Of a stretch of 24,391 nt of DNA, positions 15,690 through 23,473 are shown one piece after another (the first letter of the stretch is position 1; each line of letters opens with the position of its first letter). The position numbers and the translations under genes are program-made. The stretch lies in contig ONNL01000127.1 in NCBI GenBank assembly GCA_900319195.1, positions 1 to 24,391 of the forward strand, in the 5' to 3' direction. A model generated the notes under the pieces. That model did no database searches. It had not been told where the DNA came from and was given only the letters and a program-made list of their open reading frames with translations. This DNA is from an uncultured Ruminococcus sp. (GTDB taxonomy: Bacteria; Bacillota; Clostridia; Oscillospirales; Ruminococcaceae).

Positions 15690-18023
15690 TTAGTCAACAG
15701 GAAGCGGATTCTCCTCGCTGTTTGCAAGGTACTTCTGTATTGCAAGTGCGTCGCCCGAAGTAACTCCGTCGCCGCCTCCGATAACGTCAGCCGCTTTCTT
15801 ATTCTTTACGGTATAGTCGTTCGGATTTGCAGCTGCCTGCATGATAAGCGTCGGGTCAGCAATTGAAATTATATCGTCACCGTTTGCGTCGCCTGCAACA
15901 TAATCCGTATCAGGCTCGGTTGTCTTTACAGGAGTGGTAGTTGTTACGATCGGCTTTACGGGAGTTGTCGTTGTTACTGTAGGAGCAGCAGTTGTCACCT
16001 GCGGTGAAGCATTGCCGTCCGCAGAAGTGCCGTCGGGCTCGATACCGTAGTAGAGCTCACCGTTGATATAAACTGGGACATAGGGCGTCATAACTCCCTT
16101 TGTTGTGCCCTGCTCATCTGTAACCTTACCGTTTGCGGAGAGGATGTCCTTGTTGGAGAAGTCATTTGTTGCATCCCAGCCGCTGCCGTAGTTAGGCATT
16201 ACCAGAGCAAGAAGTATCTCACACTGCTGCATACCCTCGGAGACAGGCATTGCGATACGTCCGTCGGGAGCTGTTACCTCAACGTAGTAGATATCGCCGC
16301 TGTAGTGCTTTATCTCCGATACCAGAGCCGGAGCAAAGCCCTTGCCCGAATACATCTCAGACTGGTTGCGGTCGCATCTTACAACGACCTGCGTCGGGTC
16401 AGCGCCTGCCGCCTTGACCTCGGAGAGATCCATATAATAACGGAAGGAGAGGTTATCCTGTATTCTTGCAGGCCATGCGCTGTGATTGGTGAGCTTCAGG
16501 CTTACTGTCATTCCACTGTCAGAAACTCCCTTATCGAGTGCCTCAACATAGAACTCGGGTCCGTCATGTGCTTCCTTCGGAGGAAATGCAGGGTCAGTCT
16601 CGCCGCCGTATTCATCTATCATCTTGCAGAGAATAGCAGTAAATCCGCAGTTATAGTCGGTAGTTACCTCGTTGTTGATGTAGTCGTTTCGGTCGTCAAC
16701 ATACGAGCCGTCAAGCTTCGGACCTCCGACAAGAGCGCCGTAGAGCGTATGGCGATTATTCTCGGGGATATAGAGATCGTTCTTCCACGAAGCGTGTGCT
16801 GTGCGGTGATGTGCATTGTGTGCAGAATAATCGCTGTAGCCTATCTGATAGCTGATACCGAGCGGATTGTCTCCGAGGACATAGTTTATCTGTGACTCAT
16901 AGTATTTCTTGTATGTTGATGTGTCTGTGTCTTTGAAAACCGTATCACAGGCAACTGCCGCGATGAATGCGTCCGCTGTAGCGTGTCTTGCACAGCCCCA
17001 GTTCTGAATATAAGAGAGGACTCCGTCAACCTTCTCCAAGTCGTTGACAGCATAGTCAACATGGCGCTTTACACGGTCGATATAGGTCTGTTCGCCTGTA
17101 TTGATAGCATAGAGGAGAAGTCCGCCCTGCTGAACATCGTCCCAGCACTGAGTCCATGTGTACTCAAGCTCAGATGAGCCGTTCTCAATGATGAGATTCG
17201 GTATATATCTCTTCGCCTGATCAAGATAGGTCTTGTCACCGGTTGCGATATACATCCAGTTTGAAGCGTAGAAAAGCTCATCGTAGAAGTGCTTTGAGCG
17301 ATAGAAGCCTGCCGCATCACTGTTGTTATAGACCTCATCGCTCTTGGAAGCGTCAGCGAGCTTTAAGAGATTCTTTGCATGAGCAAGATAATCATCGCGC
17401 TTTGCGTCGTCTATTCTACCGTCGAGTGCAGCACAGCCTGCCGCGAGTGCCGCAGCCATTTCTGCGAATACAGCCGAGCAGCCGTCCGAGGACTTCAGCG
17501 TAGCACGGGCAGCCTCATAGCTTGTACCTGCGTCCTCCATGCCGTACTGATACATCTCAACAGGTCCCCACCAAGTATGGTCGATAGTTCCGATCCCGAT
17601 CTGGAATACGGCTTCATCACCGAGGTCACAGTCTGCGAAATAATCGAGCACGAAGGTAAGATTGTTCACATAATTGGTCATTTCTCCGCATTTTTCGATT
17701 CCGTCGGGATACTGATAGAGTCCCCACGCGAGCATTGAAGCGGAGTAAGCCATTGGAAGATTAAACTTTACATGGTCGCCTGCGTCATACCAGCCGCCCT
17801 TTATCTCGTCTATCATTGTGGAATCCGCTCTCCACTCGACTCTGTTCCAGTCGGGAAGCGGTCCTGCCTGCTGGCATTCATAGAAAAACAGCGATTTCTG
17901 CAATGCCTCCGCGTAGTTAAGATAAGGCTCGGATGATACAGCGTTCACAGGTGCAAGTGAAGTACCTGCGGAATTCAGGAGCAGTGCCGCGGACAGCGCT
18001 GTTCCCAGTATTTTTTTCAGCAT
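15690..18023 (-). CDS. Cellulosomal GH9 endoglucanase with CBM3 and type I dockerin
   Basis: 777-residue secreted cellulase. Order: signal peptide (1 to about 29); GH9 catalytic domain (about 30-475) with GGWYDAGDHVKF (D80, D83, activating the water), HHRTAH (405-410) and general acid E452 in NNEVTTDYNCGF; CBM3, probably the 3c type that works with GH9 domains (about 489-645); Thr/Pro linker (about 675-706); dockerin (707-777) with loops GDANGDDIISIAD and ADVIGGGDGVTSGDALAIQ. The second loop has the spacing seen in ruminococcal dockerins. The GH9-CBM3c layout usually gives a processive endoglucanase; this is inferred. Start set at MLKKILG, with AGAGGGG upstream; the open frame continues 48 codons further into the promoter. 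No scaffoldin is in the window. Confidence 0.96.
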   Translation of the reverse strand: MLKKILGTALSAALLLNSAGTSLAPVNAVSSEPYLNYAEALQKSLFFYECQQAGPLPDWNRVEWRADSTMIDEIKGGWYDAGDHVKFNLPMAYSASMLAWGLYQYPDGIEKCGEMTNYVNNLTFVLDYFADCDLGDEAVFQIGIGTIDHTWWGPVEMYQYGMEDAGTSYEAARATLKSSDGCSAVFAEMAAALAAGCAALDGRIDDAKRDDYLAHAKNLLKLADASKSDEVYNNSDAAGFYRSKHFYDELFYASNWMYIATGDKTYLDQAKRYIPNLIIENGSSELEYTWTQCWDDVQQGGLLLYAINTGEQTYIDRVKRHVDYAVNDLEKVDGVLSYIQNWGCARHATADAFIAAVACDTVFKDTDTSTYKKYYESQINYVLGDNPLGISYQIGYSDYSAHNAHHRTAHASWKNDLYIPENNRHTLYGALVGGPKLDGSYVDDRNDYINNEVTTDYNCGFTAILCKMIDEYGGETDPAFPPKEAHDGPEFYVEALDKGVSDSGMTVSLKLTNHSAWPARIQDNLSFRYYMDLSEVKAAGADPTQVVVRCDRNQSEMYSGKGFAPALVSEIKHYSGDIYYVEVTAPDGRIAMPVSEGMQQCEILLALVMPNYGSGWDATNDFSNKDILSANGKVTDEQGTTKGVMTPYVPVYINGELYYGIEPDGTSADGNASPQVTTAAPTVTTTTPVKPIVTTTTPVKTTEPDTDYVAGDANGDDIISIADPTLIMQAAANPNDYTVKNKKAADVIGGGDGVTSGDALAIQKYLANSEENPLPVD

Positions 18024-18052
18024 AGTGATTTCCCCTCTCATAAGAATTGCTG

Positions 18053-18062
18053 ATAACGTTAT
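18053..18062. promoter_or_regulatory. LacI-type palindrome at the GH9 transcription start
   Basis: ATAACGTTAT is a perfect 10-bp palindrome with a central CG, as in LacI/GalR operators. It lies about +7 to +16 from the predicted start, a position where a bound repressor would block transcription. It matches the CcpA cre pattern only partly (two mismatches). Confidence 0.5.
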
Positions 18063-18075
18063 AAACCTATTGTTT

Positions 18076-18104
18076 ATTATGACACAAAATTTACAGATTG
18101 TCAA
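18076..18104 (-). promoter_or_regulatory. Promoter of the GH9 gene
   Basis: On the minus strand TTGACA (18099-18104), a 17-nt spacer and CATAAT (18076-18081). Start predicted near 18069, with a leader of about 45 nt containing the palindrome and a GAGAGGGG ribosome-binding site. Confidence 0.82.
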
Positions 18105-18125
18105 GAGGTTTGGTGATTTATAAAT

Positions 18126-18155
18126 AAAAAAACAGATCGAGAGTTCAGTCTGTTT
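18126..18155 (-). terminator. Terminator overlapping the Gx transporter stop codon
   Basis: On the minus strand AAACAGA and TCTGTTT form a 7-bp stem followed by four or more Ts. The left arm lies within the last codons of the Gx transporter gene and the stop codon is in the loop. It closes the four-gene operon just upstream of the GH9 promoter. Confidence 0.82.
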
Positions 18156-18651
18156 CACTATTCTCAATTTTACCGGTTCGATTTATCATCAGCTGTGCAC
18201 AGATGCCCGTGAACGCTCCTGCGATGACTCCTGCACAGATAAGAAGAGGCAGGTAGGCAAGCACCGACAACGACCGAGTGACCGCAACAGCCGCCGCCAT
18301 TTGCCCGATATTATGGAGCACAGCTCCGATAATACTGCACAGCCATAAGAATCTGACGGGTACTATCTTCCTTATTAGGAGCATTCCCACAAGGCACAGC
18401 ACCGCTCCCGAGAAGCTGTATATCAGCGCGAAAAGATTTGAGCTGAACAGTGCCCCGAGCACTATCCTCGCAAACAGCATCATTGTTGTCTCCGCCGCGG
18501 TGTACCTGTAGACTGCGTAGACTGTCACGATATTCGCAAGTCCGAGCTTCACGGGAATAGGCAGTATATCGGGAAATCTCAGCTCGATTATGAACATGAT
18601 GAGCGACGCTCCCGTCAACAGAGAGAGACGTGTTAGTCGTTTCAGCTTCAT
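18145..18651 (-). CDS. Gx transporter family membrane protein (HepS-I-like)
   Basis: 168-residue hydrophobic protein of the Gx transporter family, often annotated as heptaprenyl diphosphate synthase component I. Opening LTGASLIMFIIELRFPDILPIPVKLGLANIVTVYAVY and the later GALFSSNLFALIYSFSGAVLCLVGMLLIRK are typical, as are about five membrane segments and a C-terminal basic-then-acidic tail. The family resembles ECF-type S components; its substrate is not established. Start is the MKLKRL methionine, separated by a single base from the stop of the NusG-II gene and preceded by GAGG; the longer start at 18675 would overlap that gene. In many Clostridia this gene pairs with a NusG-domain-II gene, as here. 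Confidence 0.88.
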   Translation of the reverse strand: MKLKRLTRLSLLTGASLIMFIIELRFPDILPIPVKLGLANIVTVYAVYRYTAAETTMMLFARIVLGALFSSNLFALIYSFSGAVLCLVGMLLIRKIVPVRFLWLCSIIGAVLHNIGQMAAAVAVTRSLSVLAYLPLLICAGVIAGAFTGICAQLMINRTGKIENSETD

Positions 18652-18652
18652 G

Positions 18653-19021
18653 TCACTCGTCCTCACCGTCGGCATATCTGATAACGAGCTTGTGCGGCAG
18701 GCAGATTATCGGGACATACTCCGAGCGAAGCCTACCCGTTTTTACGCAGGTCCTGTCGGAACAGTCCGCGTCGGTAATGCTTATCTGCCCGTCCTCTATC
18801 GTGACATCATTCCAGCCACCGTCAGCACTTTCGATACGGAATGTCCTGTCCTCCTCTTTAGCAAGATCGAGAGTGTATATCACCTTGTTATCCTGCAATA
18901 TTTCTACCATTACGGACTCCCCGTCCGTCTTTCTGTCACGGAAGAAAATGAACGTCAGCACTGCCGATACCGCAAATATGACCGCTGCAACGGCAATCAA
19001 AACCTTAACGCTCCTTGTCAT
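18653..19021 (-). CDS. NusG domain II-containing membrane-anchored protein
   Basis: 122-residue protein with an N-terminal hydrophobic segment (about 6-27), then an extracytoplasmic NusG-domain-II-like fold. The conserved cysteines are in DADCSDRTCVKTG and IICLPHKLVI, the usual C-x4-C...C-L-P-x-K-L-V-I pattern. This is not the transcription factor NusG, only the isolated domain II family. Its ATG overlaps the apbE stop as ATGA, with a strong GGAGGTGA upstream, so translation is coupled. The family is frequently linked to ApbE flavinylation and electron-transfer loci. Exact role is unknown. Confidence 0.88.
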   Translation of the reverse strand: MTRSVKVLIAVAAVIFAVSAVLTFIFFRDRKTDGESVMVEILQDNKVIYTLDLAKEEDRTFRIESADGGWNDVTIEDGQISITDADCSDRTCVKTGRLRSEYVPIICLPHKLVIRYADGEDE

Positions 19022-20058
19022 GAGATCACCTCCGCGTTCATGTCGCTCACGTTCGTGAATGAGTCGGCAATGCCCGATGTATAGAATATTTTCTCGTCGT
19101 CCGTCACCAGTATCATATCAAATCCGCCGTATTCACGCCAGTACCCGACTGCGTCCTCATAGCCGAGGACAAACAGTGCCGTTGACAGCGCGTCGCATTC
19201 AAGTCCGCACTCACCTATGACCGTAACGGAGACAAGTCCGCTTTCCGCAGGACAGCCAGTCGAGGAATCAATGATGTGACAGTAGAGTTTACCGTCCTCA
19301 CCGATGAAATACCGCTCATAATTGCCCGACGTGATCACCGCCTTGTCCCTTATCCCGAGAATGCACATATCCGTGTCGGGAGCAAACGGATCCACGACCG
19401 AGACCCTCCAGTCCGAGCCGTCGGGCTTCGCCCCGAGAGCCATGACATTTCCGCCGAGGCTTACGATTCCCGAATCTACGCCATTTTCGCGGAATAAACG
19501 TATAGCCTCGTCACTTGCATATCCCTTTGCGAGCGCTCCCGTATCGACCTGAAAGTCCGCAGGCAGAGTGACTGCGTTTCCGCTTATGTCCACCCTCGAA
19601 TAATCAACATTTTCGAGCAGTCCACTAAGAGTTTCGGCGCTCGGAATGTGGTAGTCCCCTGTCGTGAACCCCCATTCCTTTACAATCGGGTAGAGAGTGA
19701 TGTCCATTGCTCCCCCAGTCTTATTGCCTATCTCACGCGCTTTTCGGAGTATCACGGCTACATCATCACTCACTGTGACAGGTTCGCCGTCCGCGTTATT
19801 GAGGGCACTTATCTCGCTGTCATTGTCGGTCACGGAGAGCTCTCCTTCAAGGTCGAGAATGCGGAATTCCGCGGCATTCAGGGCTTTCTCGGCACCGTCG
19901 CCATATGCCTTCATCGTCATATAGGTGTCCATTGCGAAAAATTCGCGGCTCTTAGGATGAGTATTTTTCGTACCGAGTTCATTCGTTGTACAGCCGCAAA
20001 GCAGCAGGCACATAGCGGCTGTTGCCGCATGTTTAGCAAACACTGTTATCGACACCAA
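19018..20058 (-). CDS. FAD:protein FMN transferase (ApbE family lipoprotein)
   Basis: About 346-residue ApbE-type enzyme that links FMN from FAD to Thr/Ser of extracytoplasmic flavoproteins. Motifs present: VDTGALAKGYASD, SLGGNVMALG, TSGNYERYF, HIIDSSTGCPAES and CDALSTALFVLGY (metal and FAD binding). The N-terminus has a hydrophobic stretch and lipobox L-C-G-C, so it should be a membrane lipoprotein. No ATG fits: the start is a TTG at 20058, with GAGG six bases upstream, or the next codon GTG at 20055. This overlaps the deacetylase gene by 26 nt. No obvious FMN-acceptor (FMN_bind) protein is encoded in the window, so its target is elsewhere. Confidence 0.93.
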   Translation of the reverse strand: MVSITVFAKHAATAAMCLLLCGCTTNELGTKNTHPKSREFFAMDTYMTMKAYGDGAEKALNAAEFRILDLEGELSVTDNDSEISALNNADGEPVTVSDDVAVILRKAREIGNKTGGAMDITLYPIVKEWGFTTGDYHIPSAETLSGLLENVDYSRVDISGNAVTLPADFQVDTGALAKGYASDEAIRLFRENGVDSGIVSLGGNVMALGAKPDGSDWRVSVVDPFAPDTDMCILGIRDKAVITSGNYERYFIGEDGKLYCHIIDSSTGCPAESGLVSVTVIGECGLECDALSTALFVLGYEDAVGYWREYGGFDMILVTDDEKIFYTSGIADSFTNVSDMNAEVIS

Positions 20059-20728
20059 GCAATACCTCGTTGTTCGTACCGTAAAAAATATCGTCGCGGA
20101 AGGCTGCCTTTTTGCAGAGATCCTCTATCAGCTCCCAGTTGTCATTCACGTAGAATTCGTAGCTGTGTCCCCAAACGCAGAAAATCGCAGGCTCGTCGCC
20201 GTCATAAGCAAGGAAGCTATCGAGCATTTCATGGAGCCGTTCGTCGCGGTGATGACAGGTTGCAGAAAACTTCAGCAGATACTCCTGCCTTGAAAAGCTG
20301 TAAGCCGCTGCCGTTGTGCGCGAGTATCGAATTCCGCAGTCCGCTGCAATTCGCTCTATATCGGGACTGAACGTACCGTAGGGATACGCCATGCCATATA
20401 TATCGGTGCCAAACAGACTTTCAAGAGCAGCCTTGTCCTCTGCTATTTCCATGCGGACTTCATCAGCATTCAGCTTCGTCAAGTCAAGATGATGAAGCGT
20501 GTGCACCGCGACCTCGTGACCTGTGTACAGCCCTCTCAGTTCCTCGGGAAAAAGCCTGCGTATCGGCTTCCCCTGTATCTCAAACGCTCCGTCACTGCTC
20601 ATTATTCCGCTGTTCAGATTAAACGTGCACTTCATGCCGTAATTGTTGAAAATTTCCACAAGGCGCTTGTCCTGCTCTATACCGTCGTCGTAACTGAATG
20701 TCAGCGCTTTCATTTTTCCATTCCACAT
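20033..20728 (-). CDS. Polysaccharide deacetylase family protein (cytosolic form)
   Basis: 231-residue NodB/CE4-type deacetylase-fold protein. Visible motifs are LTFSYDDGIEQD (motif 1 with the catalytic and metal-binding aspartates), HTLHHLDL (the H-x3-H metal motif) and MAYPYGTFSPDI (motif 3). Compact size and no signal peptide or membrane segment set it apart from exported peptidoglycan deacetylases, and the substrate is unknown. The start is set at MWNGKMKALTF, with AGGTGA about six bases upstream; an in-frame ATG at 20755 has no such site. First gene of the operon with apbE. No clear promoter is visible between it and the repeat element at 20801-20999. Confidence 0.88.
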   Translation of the reverse strand: MWNGKMKALTFSYDDGIEQDKRLVEIFNNYGMKCTFNLNSGIMSSDGAFEIQGKPIRRLFPEELRGLYTGHEVAVHTLHHLDLTKLNADEVRMEIAEDKAALESLFGTDIYGMAYPYGTFSPDIERIAADCGIRYSRTTAAAYSFSRQEYLLKFSATCHHRDERLHEMLDSFLAYDGDEPAIFCVWGHSYEFYVNDNWELIEDLCKKAAFRDDIFYGTNNEVLLGVDNSVC

Positions 20729-21057
20729 TGCTATCACCTGTATATTTGCAGCCATACCCTGAATGTGTTGTGCTTACAGACTGCTGTTTTGTAAACTTAT
20801 TGGGGCAAAACATTCTGAGGAAAGCTTTTTCTCAGAGCCCCTTTTCAAAGACTTTTAGCTTTAAATTTCCGCCTTATAGGGCGCACCGTAAAGAAGAAAA
20901 TCACATTACTAAGGTATGCGGCCTATAAGGCGGAAATTTCAATTTAAAGTTTTAGGAAGGGAGTTTGAAGGAGAACCCTTTCTCAAAAGGGTTTCCCTCA
21001 ACAACTCACGTAATAGTTGCCTGTATGAACAAAAACGTACAGAGTATACTACAAGAA
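20729..21057. other. Intergenic region dominated by a palindromic element
   Basis: 329 bases between gpmI and the deacetylase gene without a credible gene. Most of it is the element at about 20801-20999. The deacetylase-side stretch (20729-20800) should hold that operon's promoter, but I see only a poor candidate (TTTACA without a matching -10). The gpmI-side stretch (21000-21057) shows nothing. Confidence 0.6.
20801..20999. repeat. Composite palindromic intergenic repeat element
   Basis: Core: AAATTTCCGCCTTATAGG (20863-20880) is perfectly inverted at 20922-20939, and the stem continues inward as CGCA/TGCG and CC/GG, about 24 bp in all. Each flank carries its own hairpin: CTGAG...CTCAG (20815-20835) and AACCCTTT-ctca-AAAGGGTT (20974-20993). 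The outer 19 nt recurs at 102-120. There is no transposase and no coding content. It looks like a dispersed non-coding repeat, MITE- or BIME-like, of this genome. Confidence 0.7.
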
Positions 21058-22581
21058 TTACTTGATAAGCAGACTCTTGCCTGTCATTTCCGCAGGCTGC
21101 TCAATTCCCATAACATCGAGCATTGTGGGGATAAGGTCTGCGAGAACTCCGCCCTGTTTAAGATCCTTTGCGTCTGTACCGACAGCAATGAGCGGAACAG
21201 GGTTAGTTGTATGAGCAGTGAACGGGCTGCCGTCGGGTTCCATCATCTTATCTGCATTGCCGTGGTCAGCGGAAATAAGTGCAGCGCCGCCCTTTGCGAG
21301 AATAGCGTCCACCATTTTGCCAACGCAGTCGTCAACAGCCTCGACAGCCTTTACAGCAGCGTCGAAAATGCCTGTATGTCCGACCATATCGCAGTTTGCA
21401 TAATTGAGTATGATAACGTCGTACTTATCCTCGTTGATCGCCTTCACAACAGCGTCGCAAACCTCATAAGCGCTCATCTCGGGCTTGAGGTCGAATGTCG
21501 GAACATCGGGCGACTTGATAAGTATTCTGTCCTCGCCGTCGTACTGCTTTTCCTCACCGCCGTTGAAGAAGAAGGTAACGTGTGCGTACTTCTGGGTCTC
21601 AGCGATACGGAGCTGCTTCTTGCCGAGCTTTGACATATACTCACCGAAGGTCATTTCAAGTCTCTCGGGTGGATATGCAACACTTACGTTAGGCATTGAA
21701 GCGTCATACTGAGCCATGCATACGAAGTGGAGCGGGAAGAAGCCGTTTCTTCTCTCGAAGCCGCTGAACTCGGGGTCTACGAGGGAACGTGTTATCTGTC
21801 TTGCTCTGTCAGGACGGAAGTTGAAGAAGATAACGCTGTCATCGGGCTTGATAACTCCGTCCTTGTCGATAACTGTCGGGAGCATGAACTCGTCAGTCAC
21901 CTTGTTATCGTAGGAATTCTTTATAGCCTGAACAGGCTCGGTCTCATTTACGCCCTCGCCGTAGACCATAGCTGAATAAGCCTTTTCAACTCTGTCCCAT
22001 GCGTTGTCACGGTCCATAGCGTAGTAACGTCCGCTGATAGTAGCTACCTTGCCGAGACCTATCTCAGCGAGCTTATCAACAGTAGTCTGCATGAATTCGG
22101 CAGCAGATGCAGGAGGCTCGTCACGTCCGTCGAGGAATGCGTGAATGTATACATTGTCGAGACCCTTCTTCTTTGCCATTTCAACAAGACCGTAGAGGTG
22201 CTCCATATGGCTGTGGACACCGCCCGGGGAGAGAAGTCCCATGAGGTGAAGAGCTGTGCCCTTCTTTTTGCAGTCGTCCATAGCTGCGCAGAGAGCCTTG
22301 TTATCGCAGATAGCGCCGCTCTCGATGTCCTTTGTTATCTTGACGAGCATCTGATAAACGATACGTCCTGCACCGATATTGGTGTGACCTACCTCAGAGT
22401 TGCCCATCTGTCCGTCGGGAAGTCCGACGTCAAGTCCGCTTGCACCGATAAGTGTATGCGGACAGTCTGCTAAATATTTATCAAGGTTCGGCTTCTTTGC
22501 AGCAGCGATAGCGTTGCCGTATGTATCGGGATTGTAACCGTAGCCGTCCATGATTATAAGTGCAACAGGTTTTTTTGACAT
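21058..22581 (-). CDS. gpmI: 2,3-bisphosphoglycerate-independent phosphoglycerate mutase
   Basis: 507-residue cofactor-independent phosphoglycerate mutase, a Mn-dependent cytosolic enzyme interconverting 3- and 2-phosphoglycerate in glycolysis. Alkaline-phosphatase-superfamily metal motifs are visible: ALIIMDGYGYN at the start, GNSEVGHTNIGAGR with the catalytic serine, FLDGRDEPP, FFNFRPDRARQ, NYANCDMVGHTG and SADHGNADKM. Length is standard. The start is the MSKKPV methionine, with AGGAG seven bases upstream; the longer open frame start at 22614 lies within the intercistronic hairpin. Last gene of the pgk-tpiA-gpmI operon. No T-run terminator follows, only the palindromic element. Confidence 0.97.
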   Translation of the reverse strand: MSKKPVALIIMDGYGYNPDTYGNAIAAAKKPNLDKYLADCPHTLIGASGLDVGLPDGQMGNSEVGHTNIGAGRIVYQMLVKITKDIESGAICDNKALCAAMDDCKKKGTALHLMGLLSPGGVHSHMEHLYGLVEMAKKKGLDNVYIHAFLDGRDEPPASAAEFMQTTVDKLAEIGLGKVATISGRYYAMDRDNAWDRVEKAYSAMVYGEGVNETEPVQAIKNSYDNKVTDEFMLPTVIDKDGVIKPDDSVIFFNFRPDRARQITRSLVDPEFSGFERRNGFFPLHFVCMAQYDASMPNVSVAYPPERLEMTFGEYMSKLGKKQLRIAETQKYAHVTFFFNGGEEKQYDGEDRILIKSPDVPTFDLKPEMSAYEVCDAVVKAINEDKYDVIILNYANCDMVGHTGIFDAAVKAVEAVDDCVGKMVDAILAKGGAALISADHGNADKMMEPDGSPFTAHTTNPVPLIAVGTDAKDLKQGGVLADLIPTMLDVMGIEQPAEMTGKSLLIK

Positions 22582-22601
22582 AAATATTCTCCTATATTCA
22601 T

Positions 22602-22620
22602 GGGCGGAGTTCATCCGCCC
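22602..22620 (-). other. Hairpin between tpiA and gpmI
   Basis: GGGCGGA and TCCGCCC pair perfectly over 7 bp around a 5-nt loop, starting 14 nt after the tpiA stop. No T-run follows on the minus strand, so it is not a standard terminator. It resembles the hairpin after pgk (23726-23749), which also begins GGGCGGAT. Confidence 0.7.
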
Positions 22621-22634
22621 ACTTAAAGTTATTT

Positions 22635-23411
22635 TCAGCCCTCAACAGCAGCCTGTACGATTACATTGAAGTCAGCAGCCTTGAGTGAAGCACCGCCGAT
22701 GAGTCCGCCGTCGATGTCAGGCTTAGCAAGAAGCTCAGCACAGTTCTTAGCGTTCATTGAACCGCCGTACTGGATTGTTACAGCATCAGCAGTTGCCTGA
22801 TCGTAGAGCTTTGCGATAGTTGCACGAATGAATGCACAAACCTCCTCAGCCTGATCGGGTGTAGCTGTAAGACCTGTACCGATCGCCCATACAGGCTCAT
22901 AAGCGATAACAGTGTTCTTTACCTGCTCAGCTGTGAGTGACCAGAGGTCGAGCTTTATCTGACGTGCGATAACTTCCTCTGTGATGTTGCACTCGCGCTC
23001 CCACTTGAGCTCGCCAACGCAGACGATAGGCTTGAGACCTGCCTCGAGTGCAGCAATTGTTCTCTTGTTTACAGTCTCGTCTGTTTCACCGAAATACTGA
23101 CGGCGCTCGCTGTGACCGATAACAACGTACTCAACTCCGAGCTCTGTGAGCATATCAGCGGAAATTTCGCCTGTGAAAGCGCCGCTCTTCTCGAAGTGTA
23201 CGTTCTCAGCACCGATCTTTACGTTTGAGCCTGCTGTTGTGTTGATAGCAGTTTCAAGGTTTGTGAAAGGTACGCAGGCAATGACCTCTATCTTGCCCTC
23301 TGCATTTGCAACGAGCGGCTTGATAGCCTCGAGAAGCTCCTTAGCCTCGGGACGAGTCTTGTTCATCTTCCAGTTACCAGCAATGATAGCTTTTCTCAAA
23401 TTCTTGTTCAT
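22635..23411 (-). CDS. tpiA: Triose-phosphate isomerase
   Basis: 258-residue TIM-barrel enzyme interconverting dihydroxyacetone phosphate and glyceraldehyde 3-phosphate. Active-site residues are seen in AGNWKMN (Lys), VIGHSERRQYFGE (His) and AYEPVWAIGTG (Glu), plus the phosphate-binding loop IQYGGSMNAKN and DGGLIGGASL. Start at MNKNLRKAI, with AGGAG nine bases upstream; the longer in-frame start at 23435 is not supported. Sits between the small membrane protein gene and gpmI in the glycolytic operon. Confidence 0.98.
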   Translation of the reverse strand: MNKNLRKAIIAGNWKMNKTRPEAKELLEAIKPLVANAEGKIEVIACVPFTNLETAINTTAGSNVKIGAENVHFEKSGAFTGEISADMLTELGVEYVVIGHSERRQYFGETDETVNKRTIAALEAGLKPIVCVGELKWERECNITEEVIARQIKLDLWSLTAEQVKNTVIAYEPVWAIGTGLTATPDQAEEVCAFIRATIAKLYDQATADAVTIQYGGSMNAKNCAELLAKPDIDGGLIGGASLKAADFNVIVQAAVEG

Positions 23412-23473
23412 GGTATTTAACTCCTTTATAGTCAATTAATATGTATCACTCATCGTGTTTGAACACACTTTAA

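Noticed and set aside
16305..16895. 196-codon plus-strand frame opposite the GH9 gene
   Set aside because: It is antisense to conserved GH9 and CBM3 coding sequence and shows no family motif; treated as chance.
20965..21633. 222-codon plus-strand frame over the gpmI 3' end
   Set aside because: It overlaps conserved gpmI sequence on the opposite strand and begins inside the palindromic repeat. The Cys- and Val-rich translation is typical of a reverse-strand shadow.
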